Below, piece by piece: positions 8,238 through 8,597 of a stretch of DNA of 8,597 nucleotides. The stretch is from Cellvibrionaceae bacterium (GTDB taxonomy: Bacteria > Pseudomonadota > Gammaproteobacteria > Pseudomonadales > Cellvibrionaceae): NCBI GenBank assembly GCA_027012915.1, contig JALUYN010000561.1:1-8597 (forward strand). Reading direction: 5' to 3'. Position 1 is the stretch's first letter, and each line of letters opens with the position of its first letter. The notes beneath the pieces are model-generated. The model did no database searches. It was given only the letters and a program-made list of their open reading frames with translations, and was not told where the DNA came from. The position numbers were made by a program, and so were the translations under genes.

Positions 8238-8238
8238 T
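8211..8238 (+). promoter_or_regulatory. Candidate sigma-32 heat-shock promoter of lon
   Basis: CTTGTT (8211-8216) and CCCCAAAT (8231-8238) resemble the sigma-32 -35 (CTTGAA) and -10 (CCCCATNT) elements with a 14-base spacer, within the accepted 13-15 range. Transcription would begin near 8245, giving a leader of about 30 bases. lon is a classic sigma-32 gene in E. coli, which supports the call. An extended -10-like TGTTATCCT (8247-8255) could add a sigma-70 start. Confidence 0.5.
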
Positions 8239-8276
8239 TCGTTTCTTGTTATCCTAGTTTGTTTGTGAGGCCTTTG

Positions 8277-8597
8277 ATGGTTGAGAGTGATTCGCCGGAA
8301 ACCCCGTTGATTGATTTGCCACTGTTACCGCTCAGGGATGTTGTTGTGTATCCGCACATGGTCATTCCATTGTTTGTTGGGCGTGACAAATCCATTGCTG
8401 CTTTAGAACAGGCCATGGAAGGGGATAAAGAAGTTCTGTTGTTGGCACAGCGTAACCCGGCCGACGACGATCCCGGTCCTGATGAGCTTTATTCAGTGGG
8501 TACTGTTTCGACCATTTTACAGCTATTGAAACTCCCCGATGGCACAGTCAAGGTGCTTGTTGAGGGCGGTGATCGGGCGAAAGTAGAGTCCTTTCAA
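8277..8597 (+). CDS. lon: ATP-dependent protease Lon (La), N-terminal part, 3' partial
   Basis: Lon is a cytosolic homo-oligomeric AAA+ serine protease that degrades misfolded and short-lived regulatory proteins. Only the first 107 residues lie inside the window, covering the beginning of the N-terminal substrate-binding domain. The diagnostic segments are [20 protein letters not shown] (about 14-33), [24 protein letters not shown], and [20 protein letters not shown] followed by [10 protein letters not shown]. The ATPase domain and the Ser-Lys catalytic dyad would lie beyond the right edge. The ATG at 8277 is preceded by TGAGG (8266-8270) at six bases, and the N-terminus is of the expected length before LPLRDVVV. 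The frame is open to the last base. The clpX-lon order is standard in gammaproteobacteria; hupB would be the expected next gene. Confidence 0.97.
   Translation, partial: MVESDSPETPLIDLPLLPLRDVVVYPHMVIPLFVGRDKSIAALEQAMEGDKEVLLLAQRNPADDDPGPDELYSVGTVSTILQLLKLPDGTVKVLVEGGDRAKVESFQ

Overview
This window looks like an ordinary chromosomal stretch of a gammaproteobacterium, roughly 50% GC. The fatty-acid oxidation genes and the tRNA-Leu / tig / clpP / clpX / lon order are typical of Pseudomonas-like and Cellvibrio-like lineages. I cannot fix the genus from sequence alone. All genes lie on the + strand. There are no insertion sequences, prophage genes, CRISPR arrays or other clear signs of recent transfer.

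Layout. At 2-2788 are fadB (5' end cut off by the window) and fadA, the two subunits of the aerobic beta-oxidation complex, closed by a strong terminator at 2807-2834. At 2899-4251 is a gene for a phosphomannose-isomerase-like two-cupin protein with an apparent TTG start. It is the least ordinary gene here and has no functional link to its neighbours that I can see. At 4252-4428 is a 177-base spacer with repeated TTCAAC/GTTGAA elements, an imperfect hairpin and a candidate tRNA promoter. A tRNA-Leu(UAG) with encoded CCA lies at 4429-4513.

The protein quality-control cluster follows. tig (trigger factor, the ribosome-bound chaperone) ends at a strong hairpin. clpP (protease subunit) and clpX (its AAA+ unfoldase) are separated by 98 bases containing a hairpin but no obvious terminator, so they are probably co-transcribed. 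After another strong terminator comes the start of lon, the second major ATP-dependent protease, cut off by the right edge. The lon leader carries a good candidate heat-shock (sigma-32) promoter that overlaps an 11-bp inverted repeat.

Together the right half makes a proteostasis unit: Tig folds nascent chains, ClpXP degrades tagged or regulatory proteins, and Lon removes misfolded ones. The left half supplies acetyl-CoA from fatty acids. I found no convincing new system. The items most worth a second look are the PMI-like protein with a compressed first metal-binding motif, the repeat-rich spacer before tRNA-Leu, and the lon promoter architecture.
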